Numbered from the stretch's first letter, positions 19,972 through 28,484 are shown. The stretch is 64,000 nt of DNA from Frigoribacterium sp. CFBP 13712 (GCF_014842255.1 NZ_JACYVH010000003.1:124001-188000), one strand, 5' to 3'. The notes: generated by a model not told the origin, from the letters alone. Numbers and translations: made by a program.

Positions 19972-21421
19972 TCCCAAGGGATTCCTGAAGACGCAGAAGC
20001 GTGAGCTCCCGAAGCGGCGTCCCGTGTCGGTGCGGCTCATGGACTGGAAAGAGGTCTACGAGCAGCAGGAGTCGGGCGAGCTCCGCCGGCAGGCCGGCCG
20101 CTGCATGGACTGCGGCGTGCCCTTCTGCCATCAGGGCTGCCCGCTCGGCAACCTGATCCCCGAGTGGAACGACCTCATGTGGCGCGGCGAGGGCCGACAG
20201 GCCATCGAGCGCCTGCACGCGACCAACAACTTCCCCGAGTTCACCGGTCGCCTCTGCCCCGCCCCCTGCGAATCGTCGTGCGTGCTGGGCATCAACCAGC
20301 CGCCCGTGACCATCAAGCAGGTCGAGGTCTCGATCATCGACCAGGCGTTCCAGAACGGCTGGGTCACCCCCCACCCGCCCGAGCGTCTGACCGGCAAGAC
20401 CGTCGCCGTCGTGGGGTCCGGCCCTGCCGGGCTCGCGGCTGCGCAGCAGCTGACCCGCGCCGGTCACACCGTCGCCGTCTACGAGCGCGACGACCGCATC
20501 GGCGGCCTGCTGCGCTACGGCATCCCGGACTTCAAGATGGAGAAGAAGCAGATCGAGCTCCGTCTCGCGCAGATGCAGGCCGAGGGCACCCGCTTCCGAG
20601 CGGGCGTCGAGATCGGTCGCGACATCGCCTGGGACGACCTCCGGGCGCGGTACGACGCCGTCGTGGTGGCCACCGGGGCCACGGTGCCCCGCGATCTGCC
20701 GATCCCGGGCCGTGATCTGTCGGGCATCCACTTCGCGATGGAGTACCTCGTCCAGCAGAACCGGGTCGGTGCAGGCGACACCGTCGTCGACCAGATCTCC
20801 GCTGAGGGCAAGCACGTCGTGGTCCTCGGGGGCGGCGACACCGGCGCGGACTGCATCGGCACGGCGCACCGTCAGGGCGCTCTCTCGGTCACGAACCTCG
20901 CCATCGGTCAACAGCCTCCGGAGGAGCGGCCCGAGACCCAGCCGTGGCCCATGTTCCCGACGGTGTTCGAGGTCTCGAGCGCCCACGAGGAGGGTGGCGA
21001 GCGGATGTTCCTCGCGTCGACGGTGGAGTTCCTCCGCAACGACGTCGGCGAGGTGCGGGCGATCCGCGTGGCCGAGACCGAGTACCTCGACGGCCGCCGG
21101 GTGCCCAAGGCCGGCACCGAGCGGGAGATCCCCGCCGACCTCGTCCTCCTGGCGCTCGGCTTCACGGGTCCCGAGCGGAACGAACTCGAACAGCAGCTGC
21201 GACTGCCCTTCGACGGGCGCGGCGCTCTGGTCCGCGACAAGACCTACGAGACGAGCGAGGCCGGCGTGTTCGTCACCGGCGACGCGGGTCGGGGTCAGTC
21301 GCTGATCGTGTGGGCGATCGCCGAGGGGCGGGCGGCCGCATCGTCGGTGGACGCCTATCTCGAGGGTCAGACGACTCTGCCGTTCCCGGTCGCACCCACC
21401 GATCGCTCCATTTCGGTCTGA
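19964..21421 (+). CDS. gltD: Glutamate synthase (NADPH) small subunit
   Basis: Takes electrons from NADPH and passes them through FAD and Fe-S clusters to GltB. The 485 aa protein has the N-terminal 4Fe-4S cysteines ([14 protein letters not shown] near residues 47-60, CPAPCESSC near 98-106), the FAD loop [15 protein letters not shown] and the NADPH loop [12 protein letters not shown], ending with [18 protein letters not shown]. The GTG start at 19964 has GGAGG (19953-19957) 6 nt upstream and overlaps the gltB stop. Confidence 0.96.
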   Translation: MADPKGFLKTQKRELPKRRPVSVRLMDWKEVYEQQESGELRRQAGRCMDCGVPFCHQGCPLGNLIPEWNDLMWRGEGRQAIERLHATNNFPEFTGRLCPAPCESSCVLGINQPPVTIKQVEVSIIDQAFQNGWVTPHPPERLTGKTVAVVGSGPAGLAAAQQLTRAGHTVAVYERDDRIGGLLRYGIPDFKMEKKQIELRLAQMQAEGTRFRAGVEIGRDIAWDDLRARYDAVVVATGATVPRDLPIPGRDLSGIHFAMEYLVQQNRVGAGDTVVDQISAEGKHVVVLGGGDTGADCIGTAHRQGALSVTNLAIGQQPPEERPETQPWPMFPTVFEVSSAHEEGGERMFLASTVEFLRNDVGEVRAIRVAETEYLDGRRVPKAGTEREIPADLVLLALGFTGPERNELEQQLRLPFDGRGALVRDKTYETSEAGVFVTGDAGRGQSLIVWAIAEGRAAASSVDAYLEGQTTLPFPVAPTDRSISV

Positions 21422-21445
21422 TCGTCCGCCCGGGCGGGAATAAGC

Positions 21446-21451
21446 TAATAC
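21446..21451 (+). promoter_or_regulatory. -10 element upstream of pyk
   Basis: TAATAC, with the overlapping alternative TAAGCT at 21441-21446, would give a leader of about 35-45 nt before the pyk ATG. AGGA lies just before the start. Confidence 0.4.
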
Positions 21452-21496
21452 GGCGGGCCTGAGTCGTCCGACACCATCCCAAGACGTTAGGAACAC

Positions 21497-22945
21497 ATGA
21501 GACGCGCAAAGATCGTCGCCACCCTCGGGCCGGCGACATCGAGCTACGACGACATCCGAGCGATCATCGACGCGGGTGTCGACGTGGCCCGGATGAACCT
21601 CAGCCACGGCAGCTACGACGTCCACGAGAGCGTGTACAAGAACGTCCGTCAGGCGGCGGACGACGCCGGGCGTCCCGTCGCGGTCCTCGTCGATCTCCAG
21701 GGGCCGAAGATCCGGCTCGGCAAGTTCTCCGACGGCCCGCACGATCTCGCCGTGGGCGACGTCTTCAAGATCACGACCGAGGACATCCTCGGCACGAGAG
21801 ACATCTGCGGCACGACGTTCAAGGGCCTGCCCGCCGACGTCAGCGCCGGCGATCCTCTGCTCATCGACGACGGTCGCGTCAAGCTCCGCGTGCTCGAGTC
21901 CGACGGCACGACCGTCACGACCGAGGTCGTCGTCGCCGGCACCGTCTCGAACAACAAGGGGATCAACCTCCCCGGCGTCGCGGTGAACGTGCCCGCGCTG
22001 TCCGAGAAGGACGAAGCCGATCTGCGGTGGGGGCTGACCCTGGGTGCCGACCTCATCGCCCTGTCGTTCGTGCGGGATGCGGACGACGTCGACCGCGTGC
22101 ACGAGATCATGGCGGAGGAGGGCCGGAAGGTCCCGGTCATCGCGAAGATCGAGAAGCCCCAGGCTGTCGACAACCTCGAGGCCATCATCGACGCGTTCGA
22201 CGGCATCATGGTCGCCCGCGGCGACCTCGGGGTCGAGCTGCCCCTCGAGGCCGTGCCGATCGTGCAGAAGCACGCGGTCGAGCTGTCCCGTCGCATGGCG
22301 AAGCCCGTCATCGTCGCCACGCAGATGCTCGAGTCGATGATCTCGAGCCCCATCCCCACGCGAGCCGAGACGTCCGACGTCGCCAACGCCGTCCTCGATG
22401 GTACGGACGCCGTGATGCTGAGCGGCGAGACCAGCGTGGGGGAGTACCCCGTCATCACGGTCCAGACCATGGCCCGCATCGTGCAGTCCACCGAAGAGCA
22501 CGGACTCGAGCGCATCCCGCCCCTCGGTACCAAGCCGCGCACGCAGGGTGGCGCGATCACCCTCGCCGCCGCCGACGTCGCCGACTTCGTCCAGGCTAAG
22601 TTCCTCTGCGTGTTCACGGAGTCCGGTGACTCCGTCCGTCGGATGTCGCGCCTCCGCCACTCCATCCCGATCCTCGCCTTCACCCCGAACGAGGCGACCC
22701 GTCGCCGGATGGCCCTCAGCTGGGGCGTCCAGTCGCACCTGGTCGAGAACGTCACCCACACCGACGCCATGTTCGCGCAGGTCGACGACATCCTGCTCGG
22801 CAAGAAGCTGGCCGACGTCGGCGACAAGGTGATCGTCATCGCCGGCACCCCTCCGGGAATCGCCGGGTCGACGAACGACCTCCGCGTGCACCGGGTCGGC
22901 GACGCGCACGGCGAGGCGGCTCCGGCCTACGCCGAGCTCGCCTAG
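21497..22945 (+). CDS. pyk: Pyruvate kinase
   Basis: Last step of glycolysis: phosphoenolpyruvate plus ADP to pyruvate plus ATP. The 482 aa protein begins MRRAKIVATLGPATSS and contains VDLQGPKIRLGKF, the catalytic lysine in IAKIEKPQA, MVARGDLGVELPLE and the signature VATQMLESMISSPIPTRAE. The C-terminal allosteric domain (about 350-482) is complete. ATG with AGGA upstream. Followed by a 13 bp hairpin at 22970-23000 that probably ends the transcript. Confidence 0.97.
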   Translation: MRRAKIVATLGPATSSYDDIRAIIDAGVDVARMNLSHGSYDVHESVYKNVRQAADDAGRPVAVLVDLQGPKIRLGKFSDGPHDLAVGDVFKITTEDILGTRDICGTTFKGLPADVSAGDPLLIDDGRVKLRVLESDGTTVTTEVVVAGTVSNNKGINLPGVAVNVPALSEKDEADLRWGLTLGADLIALSFVRDADDVDRVHEIMAEEGRKVPVIAKIEKPQAVDNLEAIIDAFDGIMVARGDLGVELPLEAVPIVQKHAVELSRRMAKPVIVATQMLESMISSPIPTRAETSDVANAVLDGTDAVMLSGETSVGEYPVITVQTMARIVQSTEEHGLERIPPLGTKPRTQGGAITLAAADVADFVQAKFLCVFTESGDSVRRMSRLRHSIPILAFTPNEATRRRMALSWGVQSHLVENVTHTDAMFAQVDDILLGKKLADVGDKVIVIAGTPPGIAGSTNDLRVHRVGDAHGEAAPAYAELA

Positions 22946-22969
22946 CCGGACACACCAGCACCGCACCGG

Positions 22970-23000
22970 CGCCGCCGGGTCCTCGACGGACTCGGCGGCG
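22970..23000 (+). terminator. Hairpin after pyk
   Basis: A 13 bp stem (one G-T pair) with loop TCGAC, beginning CGCCGCCG and ending CGGCGGCG, 24 nt after the pyk stop. There is no T-run, as is common for actinobacterial hairpin terminators. Confidence 0.6.
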
Positions 23001-23016
23001 TCGTGTGCTCGGGGCG

Positions 23017-23022
23017 TACCCT
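23017..23022 (+). promoter_or_regulatory. -10 element of a leaderless promoter
   Basis: TACCCT ends 6 nt before the ATG at 23029. This selects that ATG over the upstream in-frame GTG at 23005, which would place the -10 inside the coding region. Confidence 0.5.
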
Positions 23023-23028
23023 GTGGCC

Positions 23029-23586
23029 ATGTCGGTCGGCCCCTCTCACCCAGCGTGCTTCGTCTTCGACGGACGCCTGTACGTCGTCCCGAGCGGATCC
23101 GATCTCAGCGTGTCCGAATCGGCGCGAGCCCTGCGTTCCCGATCCGCCATCGAGCTCTCCGGTCCGACGCCCCCGGGAGGCGCGGCTCACTGGATCGTGA
23201 CAGGAGCCGTCGGCGGCGGGGTCGCCTTCGCCGTGATCGCCGCCGCGGGCGGCTGGCATGTCACCGCGCTCCTCTCGCTCCTGCTGTGCTTCACGATGGG
23301 CGCGCTCGTCGGGGCCCTCCTCGCAGCGGGGACGCATTCGCTCGTCGGGGCGGCGACCGGCGAAGGGCAGGCGGCTCCCCGGGCTTCGCACGCCATCGAG
23401 GTCCCGGAGGACGTCGCATCGTCGGCTCCTGACGACTCGACCGGTGACGAGCTCGTTCTCTGGTCGACGCTCGTGTCGCGGTACCGGCGAGCGGACGCGA
23501 CGGCCTCGGGAGCAGAGCATCTCGAAGCGGCTCGGGACTACGAGACGGTCGCGCGCCTCCTCGGTCTCCCACCAGGCCGCGAATGA
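23029..23586 (+). CDS. Unknown small membrane protein
   Basis: A 185 aa protein that I do not recognise. The N-terminal 50 residues are soluble (FVFDGRLYVVPSGSDLSVSE), followed by two transmembrane segments (about 53-73 and 76-98, the second Gly/Ala/Leu-rich). A soluble acidic tail follows, whose last third (LVSRYRRADATASGAEHLEAARDYETVARLLGL) looks helical. The ATG at 23029 is set by the -10 element 6 nt upstream. Codon use looks like its neighbours. It stands alone between the pyk hairpin and a bidirectional terminator shared with cspA, so it is likely monocistronic. Confidence 0.7.
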   Translation: MSVGPSHPACFVFDGRLYVVPSGSDLSVSESARALRSRSAIELSGPTPPGGAAHWIVTGAVGGGVAFAVIAAAGGWHVTALLSLLLCFTMGALVGALLAAGTHSLVGAATGEGQAAPRASHAIEVPEDVASSAPDDSTGDELVLWSTLVSRYRRADATASGAEHLEAARDYETVARLLGLPPGRE

Positions 23587-23609
23587 GGCGAGACGTCGGC
23601 GACACAGAA

Positions 23610-23645
23610 GAAAGCCCCGACCCACCGGAGTGGATCGGGGCTTTC
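23610..23645. terminator. Bidirectional terminator between the unknown gene and cspA
   Basis: Inverted repeat with arms GAAAGCCCCGA and TCGGGGCTTTC plus an inner CCAC/GTGG stem around loop CGGA. AAG/CTTT ends give short T-tracts on both strands. It lies between two convergent genes. Confidence 0.8.
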
Positions 23646-23698
23646 TCGTCGATATCGGGCGGACCCGAGATCACCGGCGCCTCGAGGACGCCGCCGAG

Positions 23699-23902
23699 TC
23701 AGATGACGCGGATGTTCTCGGCCTGGAGGCCCTTGTTGCCCTGAGCGGTGTCGAATTCGACCTTCTGGTTCTCCTCCAGGTTGCGGTAGCCGTCGCCGGC
23801 GATCGCGGAGAAGTGCGCGAAGACGTCAGTGGATCCGTCGTCGGGGGTGATGAAGCCGAAGCCCTTTTCGGAGTTGAACCACTTAACGGTACCTGTAGCC
23901 AT
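23699..23902 (-). CDS. cspA: Cold-shock protein (CspA family)
   Basis: A 67 aa single-domain RNA chaperone, [18 protein letters not shown] at its start. The RNA-binding motifs RNP1 (KGFGFI) and RNP2 (VFAHF) are intact. It binds single-stranded nucleic acid and melts mRNA structure. AAGGAAC lies upstream of the ATG. A long, relatively AT-rich leader of about 165 nt precedes it on the minus strand, as is usual for cold-shock genes, and it ends at a bidirectional terminator. Whether it is cold-induced or constitutive cannot be told from sequence. Confidence 0.96.
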   Translation of the reverse strand: MATGTVKWFNSEKGFGFITPDDGSTDVFAHFSAIAGDGYRNLEENQKVEFDTAQGNKGLQAENIRVI

Positions 23903-24147
23903 TTTTCTTGTTCCTTATATTTTCAGAGTTGTCATTCCCGATTTCGAGAACGCTCGTCGCGGTGCCTTTTTGTCCGCTCCCTCTGAGAACGACGCCACCT
24001 GACCCGACTTCCGGAGAAGTCCGACCTGGAACGTCGCGAGATACAAATGCGTAACACAACAACCAGTGATGCAACTGTAGTGCACAAGACCGGCCCGCAC
24101 GCCACTTCATCGACGGAGATGTCGGAAAAAGTCGCTGGCCGCGTTCG
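23903..24147 (-). promoter_or_regulatory. cspA: cspA promoter region and long 5' leader
   Basis: This stretch is visibly richer in A/T than its surroundings. A -10-like TACAGT (minus strand, 24074-24079) would give a leader of about 165 nt. The leader holds a GACTTC/GAAGTC hairpin with tetraloop TCCG (24006-24021) and an A-rich patch just before AAGGAAC. Long structured leaders are known thermosensors in cold-shock genes; here that role is inferred. Confidence 0.5.
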
Positions 24148-24230
24148 TGCCGGATGTGGGACTCGAACCCACACGCCCTCTCGGACAGAGCATTTTGAGT
24201 GCTCCGCGTCTGCCATTCCGCCAATCCGGC
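24148..24230 (-). tRNA. tRNA-Leu (anticodon CAA)
   Basis: 83 nt. Reading the minus strand, acceptor arms GCCGGAT and ATCCGGC pair perfectly with discriminator A, and the anticodon stem GAGCA/TGCTC encloses loop CTCAAAA (anticodon CAA, reads UUG). GTTCGAGTC gives the T-loop, and a long variable arm is present as expected of a class II leucine tRNA. CCA is not encoded. It lies between the cspA leader and pdtaR. Confidence 0.95.
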
Positions 24231-24256
24231 TCACGACGACCGAGGCAAGAATACCG

Positions 24257-24262
24257 TAGGCT
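24257..24262 (+). promoter_or_regulatory. -10 element of a leaderless pdtaR promoter
   Basis: TAGGCT ends 7 nt before the GTG at 24270. It lies just outside the divergently transcribed tRNA-Leu gene and sets the pdtaR start. Confidence 0.55.
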
Positions 24263-24269
24263 CTGCTTC

Positions 24270-24875
24270 GTGAGTGACCAGGAAGCAACCCCAGCAGCAC
24301 CCCGTCGCGTCGTCGTGGCCGAAGATGAGTCCCTCATCCGGCTCGACATCGTCGAGATCCTCCGCGACAACGGCTACGAGGTCGTCGGCGAGGCCGGAGA
24401 CGGCGAGACCGCCGTCGCCCTCGCCACCGAGCTCCGGCCCGATCTCGTGATCATGGACGTCAAGATGCCGAAGCTCGACGGCATCAGCGCGGCCGAGACG
24501 CTGAGCAAGAACCACATCGCGCCCGTCGTCCTCCTGACGGCCTTCAGCCAGAAGGAGCTCGTCGAACGGGCGAGCGAGGCCGGCGCCCTGGCCTACGTCG
24601 TCAAGCCGTTCACACCGAACGACCTCCTGCCGGCGATCGAGATCGCCTTGTCGCGCTACACGCAGATCATCACGCTCGAGGCCGAGGTCGCCGACCTCGT
24701 CGAGCGCTTCGAGACCCGCAAGCTCGTCGACCGGGCCAAGGGCCTGCTGAACGAGAAGATGGGGCTGACCGAGCCCGAGGCCTTCCGCTGGATCCAGAAG
24801 GCGTCGATGGACCGCCGACTCACGATGCACGACGTCGCACAGGCGATCATCGAGCAGCTCAGCGCCAAGAAGTAG
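24270..24875 (+). CDS. pdtaR: ANTAR-domain response regulator (PdtaR type)
   Basis: A 201 aa two-component regulator that acts on RNA. Receiver domain at about 12-125, with acidic pocket Glu18/Asp19, phospho-acceptor Asp63 (VIMDVKMP) and the conserved Lys in YVVKPFTPND. The C-terminal ANTAR domain (about 137-198) contains ETRKLVDRAKGLLNEKMGLTEPEAF. In mycobacteria PdtaR is phosphorylated by the histidine kinase PdtaS and binds paired hairpins near terminators to allow read-through. No kinase gene is in the window. The start GTG at 24270 is chosen from the -10 element; the longer open frame upstream runs through the tRNA gene. pdtaR near polA is conserved synteny with M. tuberculosis. Confidence 0.93.
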   Translation: MSDQEATPAAPRRVVVAEDESLIRLDIVEILRDNGYEVVGEAGDGETAVALATELRPDLVIMDVKMPKLDGISAAETLSKNHIAPVVLLTAFSQKELVERASEAGALAYVVKPFTPNDLLPAIEIALSRYTQIITLEAEVADLVERFETRKLVDRAKGLLNEKMGLTEPEAFRWIQKASMDRRLTMHDVAQAIIEQLSAKK

Positions 24876-24891
24876 ACCCGAGTCGCGCGAC

Positions 24892-24921
24892 GAGGCCGTC
24901 ACCCCACGGGGTGGCGGCCTC
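24892..24921. terminator. Bidirectional terminator between pdtaR and the thioesterase gene
   Basis: Stem GAGGCCG-T-CACCC with CGGCCTC and GGGTG on the other arm around a short loop. It sits between two convergent genes. Confidence 0.65.
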
Positions 24922-24956
24922 GATCCGTCTGTCGCGTCGTCCGCTGCGGCTCCCGA

Positions 24957-25445
24957 TCAGGAGCGCGCGTCCGTCAGGAAGTTCGTGATGCGGACGGTGG
25001 AGAGGAGCCGCCCTGCCTCGTCCGTCATCACGATCTGATGCGTCGCCAGCGTCCGGCCCAGGTGGATCGCGGTGCAGGTGCCGATGACCCAGCCGGTCGA
25101 GATCGAGCCACTGTGACTCGCGTTGAGCTCGATCCCCATGGCCAGCCGCCCCGGGCCAGCGTGGACCGTCGACGCGATGGAGCCGAGGGTCTCCGCGAGG
25201 ACGACGTGCGCCCCGCCGTGCAGGATGCCGACCGGCTGCGTGTTGCCGGCGACGGGCATCCGCGCCACGGCGCGCTCGGCGCTCATCTCGAGGATCTCGA
25301 TCCCCATCTTCTCGGCGAGGTCGCCGACTCCACGACGACCGAAGAGCTCGGACGCCGCGTCACTGAGCTCGGGGCGCACGGCACCGGATCCGCCGACCTG
25401 ATGGGCGGCGCCCTCGGAGGAGGCGGCGGGGGAGTGGGAGGTCAT
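24957..25445 (-). CDS. Hotdog-fold acyl-CoA thioesterase (PaaI/MenI-like)
   Basis: A 162 aa protein with a single 4HBT hotdog domain (about 45-160). GILHGGAHVVLAETLGS holds the conserved His-Gly-Gly and catalytic Glu of the PaaI/YdiI group, and ELNASHSGSISTGWV follows. It may hydrolyse aromatic acyl-CoA such as DHNA-CoA in menaquinone synthesis, but substrate cannot be read from sequence. The ATG at 25445 is chosen because the sequence upstream in frame is not conserved-looking and GGAG is 4 nt before it; a longer frame exists to 25562 but overlaps the polA promoter. It is divergent from polA, with the starts 72 nt apart. Confidence 0.85.
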   Translation of the reverse strand: MTSHSPAASSEGAAHQVGGSGAVRPELSDAASELFGRRGVGDLAEKMGIEILEMSAERAVARMPVAGNTQPVGILHGGAHVVLAETLGSIASTVHAGPGRLAMGIELNASHSGSISTGWVIGTCTAIHLGRTLATHQIVMTDEAGRLLSTVRITNFLTDARS

Positions 25446-25489
25446 TGCGCTCCGTGGGGCCGTGGTCCGGTGGATCTCCCCGACGGCCG

Positions 25490-25511
25490 TGTCGGAGGTG
25501 CCCGCTAGGCT
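25490..25511 (+). promoter_or_regulatory. polA promoter, DNA-damage (RecA-NDp/PafBC-like) type, leaderless
   Basis: TGTCGGAG (25490-25497), exactly 8 nt, then TAGGCT (25506-25511), 6 nt before the GTG of polA. Spacing and sequence match tTGTCRgtg-N8-TAnnnT, the mycobacterial RecA-independent damage promoter, apart from A for T in the right half. The 14 nt GCCGTGTCGGAGGT (25486-25499) is identical to the one before the DUF885 gene. Confidence 0.6.
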
Positions 25512-25517
25512 GACGGG

Positions 25518-28184
25518 GTGTCGGACGAAGCAAAGCCTACCCTCCTGGTCATCGACGGTCATTCGCTGGCCTTCCGCGCGTTCTACGCCCTACCGGTCGA
25601 CAGTTTCGTCAACCGCGAGGGCCAGCACACCAACGCGATCCACGGCTTCATCTCGATGCTGCTGAGTCTTCTCAAAGCCGAGAAGCCCACGCACCTGGCC
25701 GTCGCGTTCGACATCTCGCGATTCTCCTTCCGCACCCGCGAGTACCCCGAGTACAAGGGCACGCGCTCCGAGACCCCGCCCGAGTTCGTCGGTCAGATCC
25801 CCCTCTTGGAGGAGGCCCTTCACGCGATGGGCATCACGACCATCACCAAAGAGGACTTCGAGGCGGACGACATCCTCGCGACCCTCGCGACGCGCGGTCG
25901 AGACGAGGGCTTCCGAGTGCTCGTCGTCTCCGGCGACAGAGACGCCATCCAGATGGTGAACGACGACGTCACCCTCCTCTACCCCTCGGCTCGGGGCGTC
26001 AGCGAACTGACCCGCTACGACCGCGACAAGGTGTTCGAGCGCTACGGCATCGAGCCGCATCAGTATCCCGAGGTGGCCGCCCTGGTCGGCGAGACCAGCG
26101 ACAATCTGATCGGCATCGACAAGGTCGGCGAGAAGACCGCGGTCAAGTGGATCAACCTCTACGGGGGGCTCGACCAGATCATCGAGCGCGCCGACGAGAT
26201 CAAGGGCGTCGTCGGTCAGAAGCTGCGAGAGCAGAAAGAGAACGCGATCCGCAATCGTCGCCTGAACCGTCTGGTCACCGATGTCGAGCTGCCCGTGGGG
26301 CCGGCCGACCTCGAGCGCCGGGGCATCGACGAGGCTGCGGTCCGAGAGCTGTTCGACAAGCTGCAGTTCCGGACGCTGCTCGAGCGCGTCCTCCTCCTGT
26401 CCGAGTCCTCGTCGACCGGCGAGGCGTCCGAGCCCGCCGTGACGGCAGCACCGGTCGGCATGCCCGTCGTCCGTACCCTCGTCGACGAAGAGCTCGCCTT
26501 CTGGCTCAAGAAGCACGCCTCCGACCCGCAGAGCCCCGTGGGGCTCGTGGTCGAGTACGGCAACGATGGCGTCGTCGGGCTCGGCCTCTCGACGCAGGTC
26601 GAATCGGCGTACATCCCGTGGGCCGCCGGGCGCGGCGACTACGTGGCCCTCGAGGCCTGGCTCGACGGAGAGACCCCCAAGGTCGTCCACGACGCCAAGC
26701 GCGCCTACAAGGCACTGTCGCGAGTGGGTCTGCATCTCACGGGCGTCGTCGGCGATCCCCGTGTCGCCGCCTGGCTCCTCCGACCGGCCCGCACGTCGTT
26801 CGCCCTCTCGGACCTCGTCTACGAGCAGCTCGGCGAGTCGCTGCCCGTCGGCGACCCCAACCAGCTCGTCGCCAGCGAAGACGATTTCAGCGTGGCATCC
26901 GAGGCGTGGTTCGTCCTGCGCCTCTCGGACTCCCTGGTCGACGCACTCGATGAAGGGTCGCGACGCGTCCTGACGGAGATCGAGCTCCCGCTCGTCCCGG
27001 TGCTCGGCGACATGGAGCTCACCGGGGTGGCCGCTGATCGCCCGACGCTCCAGGCCCTGTCCGTGCGGTTGGGCGAGTCCGCAGCCGGACTCGCCACCGA
27101 GGCGTTCGCGGAGATCGGCCGCGAGGTCAACCTCGGCTCCCCGAAGCAGCTGCAGGAGGTGCTGTTCGAGCAGCTCGAGATGCCGAAGACCCGCGCGACG
27201 AAGACGGGCTTCTCCACCGACGCGGCCTCTCTCGCCGACCTGCAGGAGAAGCATCCCCACCCGTTCCTCGATCTCCTCCTCAAGCACCGCGATGCCACCA
27301 AGCTGCGGCAGATCATCGAGACGCTCGAGAAGTCGATCGCCGACGACGAACGCATCCACACGACGTACGACCAGACCGGCACGACCACCGGGCGGATCTC
27401 ATCGGTCGACCCGAACCTCCAGAACATCCCGGTCAAGGCCGCCGTCGGTCGCGAGATCCGTGCCGCGTTCATCCACGGTCCGGAGTACGAGACCCTGCTG
27501 ACGGCCGACTACTCGCAGATCGAGATGCGGATCATGGCGCATCTCTCGGGTGACGAGGGCCTGATCCAGGCGTTCAACGAGGGTGAGGACCTGCACCGCT
27601 TCGTGGGTGCCCGCATCTTCGGGGTCGAACCGGCCGACGTCTCACCCGCCATGCGGACGAAGGTCAAGGCCATGTCGTACGGTCTCGCCTACGGCTTGAG
27701 CGCATTCGGCCTGTCGAAGCAGCTCCGGATCGAGAGCTCCGAGGCCAAGCAGCTGATGACGGACTACTTCGCGCGTTTCGGGGCCGTCCGCGAGTACCTG
27801 CGGAACGTCGTCGAGCAGGCCCGCGAAGACGGCTACACCGAGACCATCTTCGGTCGCCGTCGACCCTTCGCCGACCTCAAGTCACCCAACCGGGTGCTGC
27901 GCGAGAACGCCGAACGTGCAGCGCTGAACGCCCCGATCCAGGGCTCGGCCGCCGACATCATGAAGATCGCCATGCTCGGAGTGCAGTCCGAGATCGGGTC
28001 TCGTGAACTCGCGTCGCGTGTCCTCCTGCAGGTGCACGACGAGATGATCGTCGAGGTCGCACCCGGCGAGGTCGACGCCATCCGCGACATCGTCCGTCGC
28101 CAGATGAGCGGTGCCGCCGATCTCAGAGTGCCTCTCGACGTCAGCGTGGGTCTCGGCGAGAGCTGGGACGCCGCGGCGCACTGA
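25518..28184 (+). CDS. polA: DNA polymerase I (no proofreading residues)
   Basis: An 888 aa repair and Okazaki-fragment polymerase. Order: 5'-3' exonuclease (about 1-290, with SGDRDAIQMV), a degenerate 3'-5' exonuclease domain (about 315-490), then the polymerase with motif A DYSQIEMRIMAHLSGDE, motif B RTKVKAMSYGLAYG and motif C LQVHDEMIVEV. The DxE metal pair of the proofreading site is absent (VVEYGNDG stands there), as known for other actinobacterial PolA. GTG start set by the -10 element 6 nt upstream; no Shine-Dalgarno is present. The damage-type promoter fits a repair role. Confidence 0.96.
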   Translation: MSDEAKPTLLVIDGHSLAFRAFYALPVDSFVNREGQHTNAIHGFISMLLSLLKAEKPTHLAVAFDISRFSFRTREYPEYKGTRSETPPEFVGQIPLLEEALHAMGITTITKEDFEADDILATLATRGRDEGFRVLVVSGDRDAIQMVNDDVTLLYPSARGVSELTRYDRDKVFERYGIEPHQYPEVAALVGETSDNLIGIDKVGEKTAVKWINLYGGLDQIIERADEIKGVVGQKLREQKENAIRNRRLNRLVTDVELPVGPADLERRGIDEAAVRELFDKLQFRTLLERVLLLSESSSTGEASEPAVTAAPVGMPVVRTLVDEELAFWLKKHASDPQSPVGLVVEYGNDGVVGLGLSTQVESAYIPWAAGRGDYVALEAWLDGETPKVVHDAKRAYKALSRVGLHLTGVVGDPRVAAWLLRPARTSFALSDLVYEQLGESLPVGDPNQLVASEDDFSVASEAWFVLRLSDSLVDALDEGSRRVLTEIELPLVPVLGDMELTGVAADRPTLQALSVRLGESAAGLATEAFAEIGREVNLGSPKQLQEVLFEQLEMPKTRATKTGFSTDAASLADLQEKHPHPFLDLLLKHRDATKLRQIIETLEKSIADDERIHTTYDQTGTTTGRISSVDPNLQNIPVKAAVGREIRAAFIHGPEYETLLTADYSQIEMRIMAHLSGDEGLIQAFNEGEDLHRFVGARIFGVEPADVSPAMRTKVKAMSYGLAYGLSAFGLSKQLRIESSEAKQLMTDYFARFGAVREYLRNVVEQAREDGYTETIFGRRRPFADLKSPNRVLRENAERAALNAPIQGSAADIMKIAMLGVQSEIGSRELASRVLLQVHDEMIVEVAPGEVDAIRDIVRRQMSGAADLRVPLDVSVGLGESWDAAAH

Positions 28185-28484
28185 CGGCCCGCCTGACGCG
28201 ATCGTCGGCCAGCCGACCCGCCGCGTCGGTCCAGAACGGCTCGATCCGCTCGGAGTGGGCACACTCGGGCGCGACCGTGGCAGCCTGCGCGCGCCTCAAG
28301 CCCCGGCGACGACTCGAAGCGGGCGCAAACAAAGCAGAAACGCGGTCCCGACTTGACGAACAGACACAAACGGGCTTATATGAAATCTGCTCGGTGAACG
28401 TCGGGCACCAAACGGCTCTTAATTCACTGAACAGCTGATGACTTCCTTCCGGTGAGTCATCCCCGCACGACGACGAGGTCTCGC
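28185..28484 (+). promoter_or_regulatory. Promoter and candidate operators for the DeoR-PTS unit
   Basis: 300 nt with no gene. It contains a good sigma-A type promoter: TTGACG (28353-28358), 17 nt, TTATAT (28376-28381). CAAACGG occurs twice in the same orientation, at 28367-28373 and 28409-28415, 42 bp apart (four helical turns) and spanning the -10 and start site. It is a plausible operator for the DeoR protein. The first 150 nt show nothing I can assign. Confidence 0.6.

Noticed and set aside
15364-20040. Long minus-strand frames opposite gltB (687 and 847 codons)
   Set aside because: Same reason: GC-driven mirror of a real gene, with no motifs and no start signals.
19850-22966. A 1038-codon open frame on the minus strand, opposite gltD and pyk
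   Set aside because: Its translation is low-complexity (Arg/Asp/Gly/Val/His-rich) with no recognisable domain, and it lies exactly opposite two clear enzymes. Long antisense frames are expected in high-GC DNA.
23883-24224. Minus-strand frames through the cspA leader and tRNA-Leu
   Set aside because: They run across the tRNA gene and leader; the peptides contain translated tRNA sequence and no domain.
28452-28484. GTG 28452 as start of the DeoR gene
   Set aside because: No ribosome-binding site, and the extra residues lie before the conserved RHQQILD start; ATG 28485 with GAGG is better.
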